From positions 1-46,370 of the forward strand of contig CAYHFW010000018.1 in assembly GCA_964355975.1 (NCBI GenBank): DNA of 46,370 bases. The letters are read 5' to 3'. A program made the position numbers and the translations under genes. This stretch comes from F1-60-MAGs104 sp964355975 (GTDB lineage: Bacteria > Planctomycetota > Phycisphaerae > Phycisphaerales > SM1A02). The notes beneath the pieces were generated by a model. That model ran no database searches and was not told the origin of the DNA. It saw only the letters and a list, made by a program, of their open reading frames with translations. Of the stretch, positions 16,260 through 26,000 are shown piece by piece. The stretch's first letter is position 1. Each line of letters starts with the position of its first letter.

Positions 16260-17492
16260 ATGAGCCGAGCCGCTGACGACTATGACGGACTGACGGCAGC
16301 GTTTCTCGGCGGGCCTTCATTCGCAAGTTCATCGCGTCCGCGTGCAGCACCCCGCGCGCAGGATTTGCCCACGGTGCTCGTCGTCGCAAATGTGCCAACA
16401 CTCGCGGGAATCTGGATCGCGCAGTACGCCGATCAACTCGCGCGCGGGATGGGAGCAGTCGCGCTTGTACGACTCGATGGCGCCGCGAGTCGCGCTGAGG
16501 TCTACCGAGCACAGGGGCGCGCGTTGCCACTCGACGGCAGCGCATGGCTCGAACGCGCAAGCGCATTCGCGCGCGCATGGATCGTCTGCGTCGATTCGCG
16601 TTGCAGTGCCACAGAACTCGTGCAGTGTGGATGCGCGCTCACCCTGATGAGCGGTACCGATGAGACTGCGATCGCTGCTGCACGGAGGGTGATCGAGTCA
16701 ATCGTGCAAGCGGCGAGTGCGTTGGGAGTTGCGACTCCACCGATCGACCTGGTCTTTGTTGGATCGCCAGAAGCAGTCGCGCAGAGCGCAACCGACTCAC
16801 TCGTCGCATGGGCGACCGAACGTTCGTACGCGGTGCAACTCGCAATGACTGCGCACGCGCCGCGTGTCGATCGCGTCGAGTCGACAGGACCAGTTCCACT
16901 TGCGATGTTGAGCGGACTCGACCTCTCGGCGGCAACTGAGTTCGTTGCAATGGCAATGCGCGGAAACCAAACGCGATTTGCGCCAGAGGCTGCTGCGGCT
17001 CCCGTGCACAGTGCGCCCCCAGCCGAGCAGGTGCGCGGTGGTGCGCCGGTCTCGCAGCCGTTCGCTGCGCACGCGGCTCACGCCGCACCAGAGCGAAGTG
17101 CGCCTGTTGCCGCATCACCGTCGATCGTGCAAGAGTTCTTTTCGCACTTCACTGCGGTGCCATTCAATTGTCCCGATGCGCCAGGAGTGCAACTTGCGCG
17201 CGATGACGCCGGAGCGCTGCACTTGATTCAATCCGGAAACGCGGCACACACGTTGCGCGTCGCATCGTCATGGGCGCGGGCGAATTGGGCGCTTCTCGCC
17301 GCGGCATGTCCACGATTGCAATCGAACCCGCCGCAGATCATCGAACATCTCTTGCTCGACGACGCACGCGATGCGGCACTCTTGCACCGCACGGGGATGC
17401 TCTTGCATGCGCGTCTTGAGATCACAGTCGGATCATCGCTCGTGCGTCAGAGAATTGACCTCAACGACGCGTCGAGCGCCGGGCTCGCGTAG
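16260..17492 (+). CDS. Degenerate ParA-like partner protein, function unknown
   Basis: This 410-residue protein lies 9 bp after the ParA ATPase. Residues 36-75 (LPTVLVVANVPTLAGIWIAQYADQLARG...VALVRLDG) follow the strand-loop-helix-strand layout of a ParA/MinD core, but the P-loop GKGGxGKT is replaced by ANVPTLAG, so nucleotide binding is unlikely. IDLVFVGSPEAVAQS and LAMLSGLDLSAATEFVAMAM follow. An Ala/Pro-rich linker (about residues 240-290) separates this from a C-terminal domain (VQEFFSHFTAVPFNCPDAPG...IIEHLLLDDARDAALLHRTG). I infer a catalytically dead ATPase-like partner that may pair with ParA; no known family was recognised. Confidence 0.6.
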   Translation: MSRAADDYDGLTAAFLGGPSFASSSRPRAAPRAQDLPTVLVVANVPTLAGIWIAQYADQLARGMGAVALVRLDGAASRAEVYRAQGRALPLDGSAWLERASAFARAWIVCVDSRCSATELVQCGCALTLMSGTDETAIAAARRVIESIVQAASALGVATPPIDLVFVGSPEAVAQSATDSLVAWATERSYAVQLAMTAHAPRVDRVESTGPVPLAMLSGLDLSAATEFVAMAMRGNQTRFAPEAAAAPVHSAPPAEQVRGGAPVSQPFAAHAAHAAPERSAPVAASPSIVQEFFSHFTAVPFNCPDAPGVQLARDDAGALHLIQSGNAAHTLRVASSWARANWALLAAACPRLQSNPPQIIEHLLLDDARDAALLHRTGMLLHARLEITVGSSLVRQRIDLNDASSAGLA

Positions 17493-17512
17493 TCCCGCCA
17501 CGCTCGTTCGGC

Positions 17513-18511
17513 CTATTCGCCATCGAGCGCACGTTCGAAGACGCGCAGCCAGTTTCGGCCAGCAAAGTTCGCACACGCATCTTCGTTCCAGCCGCGCGCG
17601 GCGAGCGCATCGGTAAGTGCGTGATAGCGGTCGCATCCGCGCACTTCTGCTGGAACGAGCGCTGGCAGGAATCCACCATCGAGATCGGATCCCAGTGCGC
17701 AAACACTCTGCGACTGTGCGATTGCCGCGACGTGCTGCACATGATTGACCGCATCTTCGAGCAGCGCGGGACGATCAACTGCGAGAAACCGTCCAAAGAG
17801 GTTGAGCCCCACAACGCCGCCGCGTCGGGCAATCTCGCGCACTTGATCGTCGGTGATGTGCCGCTCGTTGTGTGTCATCAGCGCGCGCGCATTTGAGTGT
17901 GAGGCGACAATCACACGCGGGGTGATCGCAACAAGATCTTCAAATGACGCATCGCTGAGATGGCTCGCATCGTGCACGATGTGCAGCGAATCGAGCGCTG
18001 CAACAAGATCGCGACCAGCTGCCGTGAGGCGACCACCCGTTTGATTTCCACCAGCGAAACGGCTTCCAAGAGCCCACGTCAGTCCGACCATGCGCACGCC
18101 GCGCGCGTGCCAGCGAGCAGCGTCATCCGCGTCACGAATCGGATCAGCCCCCTCCATCAAGATGACGAGCCGTGGAACGTGCGTCGCTGATGTGTCGAGC
18201 AAATCACTCTGCGTGCGCACGATGCGGACGCGTCCTTCTGATTCGAGTTGTTCGTAGAAACGCATCTGCAACTCGGCCGCGCGGTTTGCACCGGCCCAGT
18301 CGTTTTCGTCGATGTATCCCCATGGCTCGGCCGCCGCTTCGCCACCGCGTTCAACGAAAATCGTCGCGGCAATGACCTGCACATTGCCCCGCGCAAGCGC
18401 TGCAAGACTCACGCATCGCAGAGCGGCATCAGCTGAATCAGTGCGAATGTCCCCCGAACGCATTGCGATGTATGCGAGGTCGAGGTGGCCATCAATCCAG
18501 TTGAACAACAT
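17513..18511 (-). CDS. Membrane dipeptidase-family metallopeptidase (M19)
   Basis: Members cleave dipeptides, often with broad specificity and including D-residues at the second position, using a binuclear zinc site in a TIM barrel. This 332-residue protein has DGHLDLA (metal ligands His9 and Asp11), LMEGADP (bridging Glu120), HDASHLSD, ASHSNARAL (His ligands) and GSDLDGG. No signal peptide is seen, so it is probably cytoplasmic, where it may work in peptide turnover. The ATG at 18511 is preceded by TAGCCT after 6 nt with no Shine-Dalgarno. It is convergent with the previous gene, 20 bp apart. Confidence 0.88.
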   Translation of the reverse strand: MLFNWIDGHLDLAYIAMRSGDIRTDSADAALRCVSLAALARGNVQVIAATIFVERGGEAAAEPWGYIDENDWAGANRAAELQMRFYEQLESEGRVRIVRTQSDLLDTSATHVPRLVILMEGADPIRDADDAARWHARGVRMVGLTWALGSRFAGGNQTGGRLTAAGRDLVAALDSLHIVHDASHLSDASFEDLVAITPRVIVASHSNARALMTHNERHITDDQVREIARRGGVVGLNLFGRFLAVDRPALLEDAVNHVQHVAAIAQSQSVCALGSDLDGGFLPALVPAEVRGCDRYHALTDALAARGWNEDACANFAGRNWLRVFERALDGE

Positions 18512-18517
18512 GAAATG

Positions 18518-18523
18518 AGGCTA
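18518..18523 (-). promoter_or_regulatory. -10-like TAGCCT for the dipeptidase (leaderless)
   Basis: TAGCCT on the minus strand ends 6 nt before the ATG at 18511. No -35 was recognised. Confidence 0.45.
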
Positions 18524-18566
18524 ACAGGACGCTGAAGTAGATCGACGCGATCTTCGCGCGCACAAC

Positions 18567-18617
18567 CGTTCTTTGGAAGAAACGCATCGCTGAGCGGGTC
18601 ACTCCTTCCAAAGAACG
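18567..18617. repeat. 13-bp perfect inverted repeat
   Basis: CGTTCTTTGGAAG (18567-18579) and CTTCCAAAGAACG (18605-18617) can pair across a 25-nt loop. It lies upstream of the dipeptidase in a 344-bp divergent gap with no coding potential that I trust. There is no T-run, so it is not a typical terminator. Confidence 0.75.
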
Positions 18618-18647
18618 TGGTTTGGTGCGACGAGTTGGCGCTTGCGT

Positions 18648-18687
18648 CTCGCTTGCGTCCACGCGGCGGAATCTTCGCTCGCGCGAG
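18648..18687. repeat. dispersed 40-bp repeat, copy A
   Basis: This 40-nt sequence aligns without gaps to 46315-46354 with a handful of mismatches, all in positions 12-15. It ends in the palindrome CTCGCGCGAG. A short direct repeat CGCTTGCGT also occurs just before it. Confidence 0.75.
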
Positions 18688-18717
18688 GGCTGTTTGAGCG
18701 CGAGTGAAGCATTCCGC

Positions 18718-18802
18718 CGCGATCACGCTTTCCAGAGCGCACCGCGATCACGCTTCCCACAGTGCACCGCGATCACGCTTCCCAGAGCGCGCCGCGATCA
18801 CG
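18718..18802. repeat. 25-bp tandem repeat, three full units and a partial
   Basis: Units start at 18718, 18743 and 18768, each beginning CGCGATCACGCTT and differing at only a few positions; a fourth starts at 18793 and breaks after about 10 bp. The units are directly abutting, so this is not a CRISPR array. Confidence 0.85.
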
Positions 18803-18839
18803 TTGGATTGGACGATGGATTGAGCGAGCCGCGCGCTGT

Positions 18840-18845
18840 TACTAT
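18840..18845 (+). promoter_or_regulatory. -10-like TACTAT for the DUF2752 gene
   Basis: TACTAT ends 10 nt before the ATG at 18856, allowing only a leader of a few nucleotides. Confidence 0.4.
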
Positions 18846-18855
18846 CTTTCCCCTC

Positions 18856-19329
18856 ATGCAGTCTGAGTCGATTTCACCAATTGCGCGCGCGGCATCGGCA
18901 GCGCGGCTCTCGAACGCCTCGCGCGTGCGCCTGTCGCTGCTCGCCGTCGGCGCGTTCGCCTTGCTCGCGGTCGCTGCGTGGTTGAATCCTGCCGCGGCTG
19001 GAGTTGGAACACACACGCAACTTGGAATTCCCGCGTGCACCTGGCCAACGACACTGAGCATGCCCTGCCCAAGTTGTGGAATGACGACAGCATTCGCATG
19101 CGCAGCCGATGGTCGGTTGATCGACTCGTTTCGAGCTCAACCAATGGGATGCCTGCTCGCCATTGGGACCGCGGCGCTCGCGGTCGTTGCGGGGTACGCA
19201 GCACTCACTGGCTCTCAACTCGTTGGGGTACTCGCCAAGTCGTTGCAGCCAGCGGGATGGTGGTTGCTCGGCGGCGCACTTCTGCTCTCGTGGGGGTACA
19301 AGATCGTGGACTTTCGAGGAGCACTCTGA
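18856..19329 (+). CDS. DUF2752 membrane protein
   Basis: This 157-residue membrane protein carries the DUF2752 signature CPSCGMTTAFACAADGRLIDSF, which in the family marks a short Cys-containing loop followed by a membrane helix. Predicted membrane segments are near residues 26-46 (LSLLAVGAFALLAVAAWLNP), 98-118 (MGCLLAIGTAALAVVAGYAAL) and 128-150. The function of the family is unknown; its CPxCG could bind a metal or be a redox pair. The stop overlaps the next start by one base (TGATG), so it is coupled to two lipoprotein genes. Confidence 0.82.
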   Translation: MQSESISPIARAASAARLSNASRVRLSLLAVGAFALLAVAAWLNPAAAGVGTHTQLGIPACTWPTTLSMPCPSCGMTTAFACAADGRLIDSFRAQPMGCLLAIGTAALAVVAGYAALTGSQLVGVLAKSLQPAGWWLLGGALLLSWGYKIVDFRGAL

Positions 19330-20009
19330 TGAGAACAATGACTGCCATTCGCATCGTTGCAGCGATTGCCCTCGCCTCACTCGTTCCCATGAGCGGATGC
19401 ATATTCTTTGGAATCGCAAGCGCGGTTGGCGCCAACATTGAAAAGGGCAAAGAGATCGAAGTGCTTGCGAAGTACCGCGGGCTCGAGAACAAATCGGTTG
19501 CAGTGCTCGCGCACACAGATATGCGCAGTGCATATGAGTATCCAACAGCGCTGCCGAACATTGTTGGCAACGTGGCAAATGGAATTCAGAAGAATGTTGG
19601 TGGTGCGCGCGTGCTCGATCCGCGCTACTCAGTCTCGTGGATGCATCAGAATCCAGGATGGCCAACGACGCCGCTCGCAGACCTTGCAAACGAACTCGAC
19701 GTCGACCGCGTGGTGGTCGTCGATGTCTACGAATATCGGCTGAATCCCGAGGGAAACAGTTTCATGTGGGATGGCGTTGCGGGTGCCAACATCGGCATCG
19801 TCGAGCGCGATGGCATCGATCCAGACTCATATGCAGAAGAGTTTCAGATCATTTCGAAGTTTCCAGACATGGAAGGCATCGGCAAGGCCCAGGCTGGTCC
19901 GCGCGAAATCGAGATCGGATTGCAGAAGACATTTGTGGACCAGGTCTCGTATCTGTTCTACGACCACATCGAGATGAAGTATCCAGACCGAGGCATTCGG
20001 CGCAAATGA
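19329..20009 (+). CDS. Lipoprotein of unknown function, copy-like pair member 1
   Basis: This 226-residue protein begins with a lipoprotein signal (MRTMTAIRIVAAIALASLVPMSGC) whose Cys24 would be lipidated. It continues with IEKGKEIEVLAKYRGLENKSVAVLAHTDM and a region LADLANELDVDRVVVVDVYEYRL that resembles the strand-helix-strand of lipoproteins that assemble on the inner face of the outer membrane. I do not recognise a named family. It overlaps the upstream DUF2752 gene by 1 bp and the next lipoprotein gene by 4 bp, so all are one operon. Both lipoproteins share a plan of an early KSVAV/RTAVV strand, a central GAEQVIFVEI/DVDRVVVVDV strand and a C-terminal helix ending LFYDH/LFYEH. Confidence 0.72.
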   Translation: MRTMTAIRIVAAIALASLVPMSGCIFFGIASAVGANIEKGKEIEVLAKYRGLENKSVAVLAHTDMRSAYEYPTALPNIVGNVANGIQKNVGGARVLDPRYSVSWMHQNPGWPTTPLADLANELDVDRVVVVDVYEYRLNPEGNSFMWDGVAGANIGIVERDGIDPDSYAEEFQIISKFPDMEGIGKAQAGPREIEIGLQKTFVDQVSYLFYDHIEMKYPDRGIRRK

Positions 20010-20656
20010 TCCGCATGCCCGTCATCACTGTTGTGTTCGCCGCGCTCTCGTGCGCATCAGGCTGCAACATTCTTCTTCCAGCTTCGTACATCGCGCAGGG
20101 TGGTCCCAAAGCGCCTGCAGCGTTTGAGTTGCCAGCGAAACGAACGGCGGTGGTTGTCGATGACCGATCCAATCGCATGTCGCGCGTTGCACTGCGCGTT
20201 GAGATTGGCGAGAGTGTCGCAACTGAACTGCTCGAGAATGATGTCATTCCTGAGGCGATCTCGACGCGCGACTCGGTTGCGTATGCCCGCAGAACGGACT
20301 CGGCGAAGCAACCGATTTCGATTCAACGCATCGGTGAAGCGCTCGGTGCAGAGCAAGTCATCTTTGTCGAAATCGATCAGTTTGTGCTCGCAGGTGGATC
20401 AGAGCAGGGTGGACCCGAGGCGGTTGCGTTGATCAAGGTCTTCGACATCACGGGTGGAACACGCCTCTGGCCAAACGCGGGCTCTGAAGCGGTACAGAGT
20501 TTTATTCGGGACATCGATCCATCGCTCTTGCAGACCAGCGCCGGTCGGCGGGAGATCGAAGACAAACTCGCGCAGCAACTTGGCAGCGACATCGCAAAGT
20601 TGTTCTACGAGCATGAACGCCGCGAACTCGGCGGCCGACTCGGTGTGAAGAAGTGA
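20006..20656 (+). CDS. Lipoprotein of unknown function, pair member 2
   Basis: This 216-residue protein has a lipoprotein signal peptide (MIRMPVITVVFAALSCASGC, Cys20). The mature part has AKRTAVVVDDRSNRMSRVALRVEIGESVATELLEN, then IGEALGAEQVIFVEIDQFVL and VALIKVFDITGGTRLWPN, ending IAKLFYEHERRELGG. This strand order matches the preceding lipoprotein, so I infer that the two are distant paralogues. ATGA overlaps on both sides couple it to its neighbours. The function is unknown; the fold may resemble the nucleotide- or protein-binding lipoproteins seen near curli-like secretion genes, but no such genes are here. Confidence 0.72.
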   Translation: MIRMPVITVVFAALSCASGCNILLPASYIAQGGPKAPAAFELPAKRTAVVVDDRSNRMSRVALRVEIGESVATELLENDVIPEAISTRDSVAYARRTDSAKQPISIQRIGEALGAEQVIFVEIDQFVLAGGSEQGGPEAVALIKVFDITGGTRLWPNAGSEAVQSFIRDIDPSLLQTSAGRREIEDKLAQQLGSDIAKLFYEHERRELGGRLGVKK

Positions 20657-21546
20657 TTGGGCGCGACGAACTCGCGCACCTGCCTCGCCGAGGCACATTG
20701 CATCTCATCCAAACTGGCTCGGGCATCGGTTGGTCCGCAGGCGCGATGGCGACTGGAAGCGACGATGAGACGCGCATCTTCATTGGACCCACCTGTGAAT
20801 CTGACATTGCGCGCGCGTTGCCCTGGACGCAAAATGTTGTGCTCACTGCACCACTTGGCGTCGAGCGCCTTGCTGCGCGGCGATTGCGTGCATGGATGGT
20901 GCGGCGCGGCTACTGCCCGTTGCACGTGATCGCCTATGGACACGCTGTTGGCGAACTTGCCGCACGGGCACTTTCAACGATCGACCGCGTCGTGCACCGC
21001 GCGCCACCACCGCGTGCCGCTCTCGACTGCCAGCATGCGGCGGACGCATGGGCGCAGTGCGAACCACGCAGATCGCGCGAAACACTGCGCGCGTCACTGG
21101 GCATTTCACAAGAGACATTCGTCGTGCTTGCGGGAGGCGATTGGGCGAGTGGCATCGATGCGCGCGAAGCGTTCGCTGTGATCGGTCGCGCCGCGCTCGC
21201 AGGGGCGGATGTGACGCTCGTGGTGAGTTCGAAGGCGCAGTGGGTGAGCGAGACGCGTCGGTTTGCGCGCGGACTTGATATGAGCCAGAGAATCATTGCG
21301 CTCGATCGCGCTGAGGTGCCAGGCGAGATCTGGACGATTGCTGATGCGATGTTGCTTTGCCGTCCAGCACAAGCAGAGTCGAGCGCATGGTGGGGATACT
21401 GCGCGTGGTGGGCGAAGGCTGCTGGGATCGCAGTGATTGCTCAAGAGTGCGCGCAAGACATTGAGGGAACGATTCAAGTCGCGCCGAGCGATCGCTCTGC
21501 CATGACGCTTGCGTTGCTCGATCTCGTTACAGCAAAATCGCCTTGA
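20653..21546 (+). CDS. Glycosyltransferase-like (GT-B) protein, uncertain
   Basis: This 297-residue protein starts at GTG 20653, overlapping the previous stop (GTGA). Residues from about 145 onward look like the C-terminal Rossmann half of a GT-B glycosyltransferase: TFVVLAGGDWASGIDAREAFAVIGRAAL, VTLVVSSKAQW, RIIALDRAEVPGEIWTIADAMLLCRPAQAESS, and AAGIAVIAQEC. The N-terminal part contains LHLIQTGSGIGWSAGAMATG and VHRAPPPRAAL, compatible with a shortened acceptor-binding half. Several canonical residues are missing (there is no clear EX7E), so activity is unproven. Its end overlaps the convergent DUF1501 gene by 20 bp. Confidence 0.55.
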   Translation: MIGRDELAHLPRRGTLHLIQTGSGIGWSAGAMATGSDDETRIFIGPTCESDIARALPWTQNVVLTAPLGVERLAARRLRAWMVRRGYCPLHVIAYGHAVGELAARALSTIDRVVHRAPPPRAALDCQHAADAWAQCEPRRSRETLRASLGISQETFVVLAGGDWASGIDAREAFAVIGRAALAGADVTLVVSSKAQWVSETRRFARGLDMSQRIIALDRAEVPGEIWTIADAMLLCRPAQAESSAWWGYCAWWAKAAGIAVIAQECAQDIEGTIQVAPSDRSAMTLALLDLVTAKSP

Positions 21547-23038
21547 CGACTTTTCCTTTGACGTCGGTGAGCCGAAAGTCACGACCCTGCGTGCGGTAGG
21601 TGAGTTTTTCGTGGTCGACGCCCAAGAGGTGCATCATCGTGGCGTGCAGGTCGTGCACCTCGACGGGGTTCTCGACGATGTTGTATGAAAAATCATCTGT
21701 TTTGCCGTATGAAATGCCGGGTTTCACGCCGCCTCCGGCCATCCACACGCTGAAGCAGCGGGGGTGATGATCGCGCCCGTAGTTGTCGCGGGTGAGCGTT
21801 CCTTGGCTGTACACCGTGCGGCCAAACTCGCCAGCCCAGAGCACGAGCGTCTCGTCGAGCAGCCCGAGTCGCTTGAGATCTTTGATCAGTGCCGCTTGCG
21901 GCTGGTCGACGGCGTTGCACTGCGCGCGAAGTTCGCTTGGAAGGTTGCCGTGTTGATCCCACCCACGCATGTACAGCTGAATGAAGCGCACTCCGCGCTC
22001 GGCAAGTCGTCGCGCGAGCAGGCAGTTGGCAGCAAAACTTCCAGCGGTGCGCACATCGGGTCCATACATGTCGAGTGTCTCTTGCTTCTCTTGCGAGAGA
22101 TCGGTGAGCTCGGGCACCGACATTTGCATGCGGTATGCCATCTCAAACTGTGCAATGCGGGTGCGAATCTCTGGATCGAGCGTCGCCTGAAACTCTTCTT
22201 CGTTGAGTTCACCGACAAGATCGAGCATGCGACGTCGATCGTCGCGCGAGACTCCATCGGGATCGCGCAGATACAGCACGGATTCTTTGCCAGCCCGCAA
22301 ACGACACCCCTGATGCTCGCTCGGAAGAAATCCGCTCCCCCAAAACCGCGCCGAAAGCGCCTGCATATTGCCGATCCCTTGTGTGATCAGCACAACAAAT
22401 GAAGGCAGATTTGCGTTGGCACTGCCAAGGCCGTAACTCATCCATGCGCCCACCGAGGGGCGGCCTGGTTGTTCTGTGCCAGTCTGAAAAAACGTGATGC
22501 CTGGTTCGTGGTTGATCGCTTGTGTGTGCATCGAGCGAATGACGCAAATCTCGTTGGCGATGCTGCCAGTATGCGGTAGCAACTCACTGAGCATGAGCCC
22601 GCCTTCGTTGTTCGCATGTCGATCGAATCGAAAGACAGATGGCGCGAGAGGAAAGCGCGCTTGCCCGCTCGTCATCCCAGTGATGCGCTGACCATTGCGG
22701 ATTGAGTCGGGCAGGTCGGCGTTGTAAAGATCGGAGAGTCCAGGCTTGTGGTCAAAGAGATCGATTTGGCTCGGCGCGCCTTCCATGTGCATGTAGATCA
22801 CACGTTTCGCCTTGGGGGCAAAGTGTGGAAGGTTGTGCACGATGTCTTCTGGCGTCGGATTGCTCGGCACTGCGCTCGCCGTGCGCGATCCAATCAGTTG
22901 CGCGAGCGCAAGCGATCCCATCCCTGCGCCAAAAGTGCCTGCAAGCGAGCCAAAAAAGCGTCGGCGGGTGAGGTTGCTGAGATACTCCTCAAGAGCATCT
23001 GCCGATCGTGCAGAGATGGATGGGCGTGGTCGGGTCAT
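21527..23038 (-). CDS. DUF1501 Tat-exported protein
   Basis: DUF1501 proteins are abundant in planctomycetes and belong to the alkaline-phosphatase/sulfatase-like fold, but their activity is undefined. The 503-residue protein has a twin-arginine signal (NLTRRRFFGSLAG, residues 23-35, then a hydrophobic segment to about 55). Characteristic stretches follow: FAPKAKRVIYMHMEGAPSQIDLFDHKP, MHTQAINHEPGITFFQTG, WAGEFGRTVYSQG and GRDHHPRCFSVWMAGGGVKPG, with Asp and His residues consistent with a metal site. It starts 3 bp after the PSCyt1/DUF1549/DUF1553 gene and is surely its operon partner; the two families are almost always paired in planctomycetes. Confidence 0.93.
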   Translation of the reverse strand: MTRPRPSISARSADALEEYLSNLTRRRFFGSLAGTFGAGMGSLALAQLIGSRTASAVPSNPTPEDIVHNLPHFAPKAKRVIYMHMEGAPSQIDLFDHKPGLSDLYNADLPDSIRNGQRITGMTSGQARFPLAPSVFRFDRHANNEGGLMLSELLPHTGSIANEICVIRSMHTQAINHEPGITFFQTGTEQPGRPSVGAWMSYGLGSANANLPSFVVLITQGIGNMQALSARFWGSGFLPSEHQGCRLRAGKESVLYLRDPDGVSRDDRRRMLDLVGELNEEEFQATLDPEIRTRIAQFEMAYRMQMSVPELTDLSQEKQETLDMYGPDVRTAGSFAANCLLARRLAERGVRFIQLYMRGWDQHGNLPSELRAQCNAVDQPQAALIKDLKRLGLLDETLVLWAGEFGRTVYSQGTLTRDNYGRDHHPRCFSVWMAGGGVKPGISYGKTDDFSYNIVENPVEVHDLHATMMHLLGVDHEKLTYRTQGRDFRLTDVKGKVVKAILL

Positions 23039-23041
23039 CGT

Positions 23042-26000
23042 TCAGTCCTTCACAAGCGACGGATCACTGCAGAGAATGGCGTTGGCAACAAGTGCCCACG
23101 CGGCAATCTCAGGAGAGTCTTCAGCGGGCGGGGATGGCGACTCGCCAACCGCGAGCAACTTTGTGGCATCGTCGATGTGTGCGCTGTACCGCGCGCGATT
23201 CGCATTGAGCGAGCGTGCGAGCGATTCGAGTTGCCGCGGCGAAGGTCGTTGCCCAGTGCAGCGCACATAGAGCAGCGAAAGCCGGTGGGCGTCATCCCCT
23301 GGCTCGTTGAGCACGCGCGCTGCAGCGTGGCGTGCTGCCTCGACGAATTGTTCATCGTTCCAAAGCACGAGCGCTTGCAGGGGAGTGTTGGTCGTGAGCC
23401 TGCGCGTCGAGCAGAACTCGCGGGTGGGTGCGTCGAGCGTCAACATCGCTGGCGGAGGCGATGCGCGCTTCCAATAGGTGTAGAGGCTTCGGCGCCAGAG
23501 ATCGTCGTTCACTCCCTGCGCATAGACGCGCGTGTTTGATTGCGGCATCGCGACTTCCTGCCAGAGCCCCTCTGGCTGATAGGGCTTCACACTCGGACCG
23601 CCAAGTTTCTCCTTAAGGATTCCCGCAACGAACAGCGCTTGATCGCGGATCTGCTCAGCGGCAAGTCGTTGGCGCGGATACCACGACAGCAGTCGATTCT
23701 CTGGATCGCGCGGCGCAACATCCGTGCGCAGCCTCGACGACTGCGCGTAGGTTTCACTCGTCAGGATTGTGCGAATCACCCGCTGAATGTCCCATCCGTT
23801 GTTCTGAAAATCGACGGCAAGCCAGTCGAGCAGTTCAGGATTCGTCGGCCACTCGCCTTGCAATCCAAAGTCATTTTCGGTGCGCACGATGCCGCGCCCA
23901 AAGAATTGCTCCCAGAGACGGTTCACGACCACACGCGCAAGCAACGGATTCTTCGGTGAGGCGATCCACTGCGCGAGGCCGAGTCGATTCGACGGCTGGT
24001 CGTCGCTCAACATGCCCAACGCTGCGGGGATCGCGCGCTTCACCGGTCGGTCGCGATCGGGCTGGTCGTACGCGCCGCGCTTGAGCACAAATGTCTCTGT
24101 CGCCATCGCGCGATCTTTCATCACCATCGTGTGTGGAATCTGCGAGGTCACGAGAGCGCGCTGTTTCTGTGCCTCGGTGAGCGACTCTGTGAGCGCGGCG
24201 TACCTGGGCGAGGCGCTCGACCGCCACGCGGTGCGTGCCGCGGTGCGCGTTGGTTCGCGCGTCATCGATGCGGGGAGAGCAATCGGTGTCATTGCGCGCG
24301 TCATCTCGCCGATTGCGCGCTGTACCCGGTGGTAGAAGCCGCCGATCCCACCCGTATTGATGACCTTGCAGACGAGCAAGTTTTCGCCCGCGCGCAGAGG
24401 CAGCGTCACACGCTCTTGGTCTGGTTGCACTGCGCGATCGCGGCGGACATCGCGCACGACCTCTCCATTGAGATAGACCTGAATTCCGTCATCGCTGCCG
24501 AGAGCGAGTTCGAGAGTGCGTGCTGATGGCGAAAAGATCTGTCGTGCGAGATACTCGGTGCTGGTTCCTTGTGCGAGCGAAACGAGTGTGCCCTCGAGCA
24601 CGGCGGGGGCGTGGCGCCATCCATACTCGCCCCACGCTTGCTGGCGTGAGAACTGCTTGTCCTTCTCAGGGCCGCGCGCGATTTCATACGCGTCGGTGCC
24701 GGGCTGAGTGATCCAAGGACCCGCGATGTACCACGCACTCGTCGCCTCGGGCAATCTCGCCATGAGCGCGTCACTCACTTGTGCGAGCGAGAGACGCACG
24801 CGACCAAAGACATGATGCGCGTACGGAGAGGCATAGTTCAGAGTCACGCGCAGGTCGGTGCCGCCAACGAATCCGAATGGTTCGATCGCAGCGAAGACTG
24901 CAATGCGACTGCCAGGTTGCATGTGCGAATCGATCGCCCACTGCCGCCCCTCGCCCGCAGTGAGTGCGTTGACCGAATGAAAGTCACCGTTCGACTGTTC
25001 GACGTCTCCCCAACTCCACGCGAGCGCAACGATCACGCGCTGCGCTGGGTCGACCTTTGAAACAGCCTCGACGGTGATCGCATCGAGCACCGCATTGCCG
25101 TTGGGTGCGCGACCAACTCGTCCCTCGGGCAGTGTTGGATCGGTCAACAATTCGAGCGCGAGCATCCTCAGATTCGTTGAGTCCGTTGAAAGGGTGATGG
25201 TGTGGCGGTCGTCGGCAGGGTTCGCGCCGCGGGCGACGATCGATCCATCAGATTCGATAGTGAGCGTCGCACCGTTGGCCGATTCAGCAGCGATTGGTGT
25301 TGATGCAACCCACACAATGTCGTTTGGTGTCACGGTTGCTGCGGCATACGCCTTGTACGCACTCTCTTCGTCTGCGGCGGGAAGATCGCGCTCGGTTGTC
25401 ATCGCGGCGATCGACTGATCGAGTTGCGCAAGTTCTTTGCGTTGCGCGGGCGTTGGAGTTTCGAGGAATGGTTCGAGCGAGCGTTCAGCATCGGGAACTT
25501 GCGAATAAACCCCAGGCTCTTCGTTGGAGTTGAAGAATGCAAGCATGCTGTAGAAGTCCTGCGTCGACACTGGATCAAACTTGTGATCGTGGCAGCGTGC
25601 GCATTGCATGGTGAGTCCGAGAAATGCGCTGCTCGTCGTCGCCACCCGATCGACGGCGTACTCGAGCAGATACTCCTCGTTGATCGCTCCGCCTTCATCA
25701 CTCGTGACGTGGTTGCGATTGAATCCGCTCGCGATGATCTGTTCAGTCGTGGCCTGCGGAATGAGATCACCCGCAAGTTGCTCGATCACAAACTGGTCGT
25801 ACGGCTTGTTGTTGCGAAACGCCTCGAGTACCCAATCGCGGTAGAGCCAGATCGAGCGCCCCGCATCCATATGAATGCCCGATGTGTCTGCAAAACGTGC
25901 AACATCGAGCCACGGCACCGCCATCCGCTCGGCATAGCGCGTTGCGTAAGGTTCTTGCGTCAGCAGTCGGTCGACGAGTCGGACACGCGCATCAGGTCGC

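Noticed and set aside
18718..18802. CRISPR array
   Set aside because: The 25-bp units abut with no spacers and vary among themselves. It is a tandem repeat.
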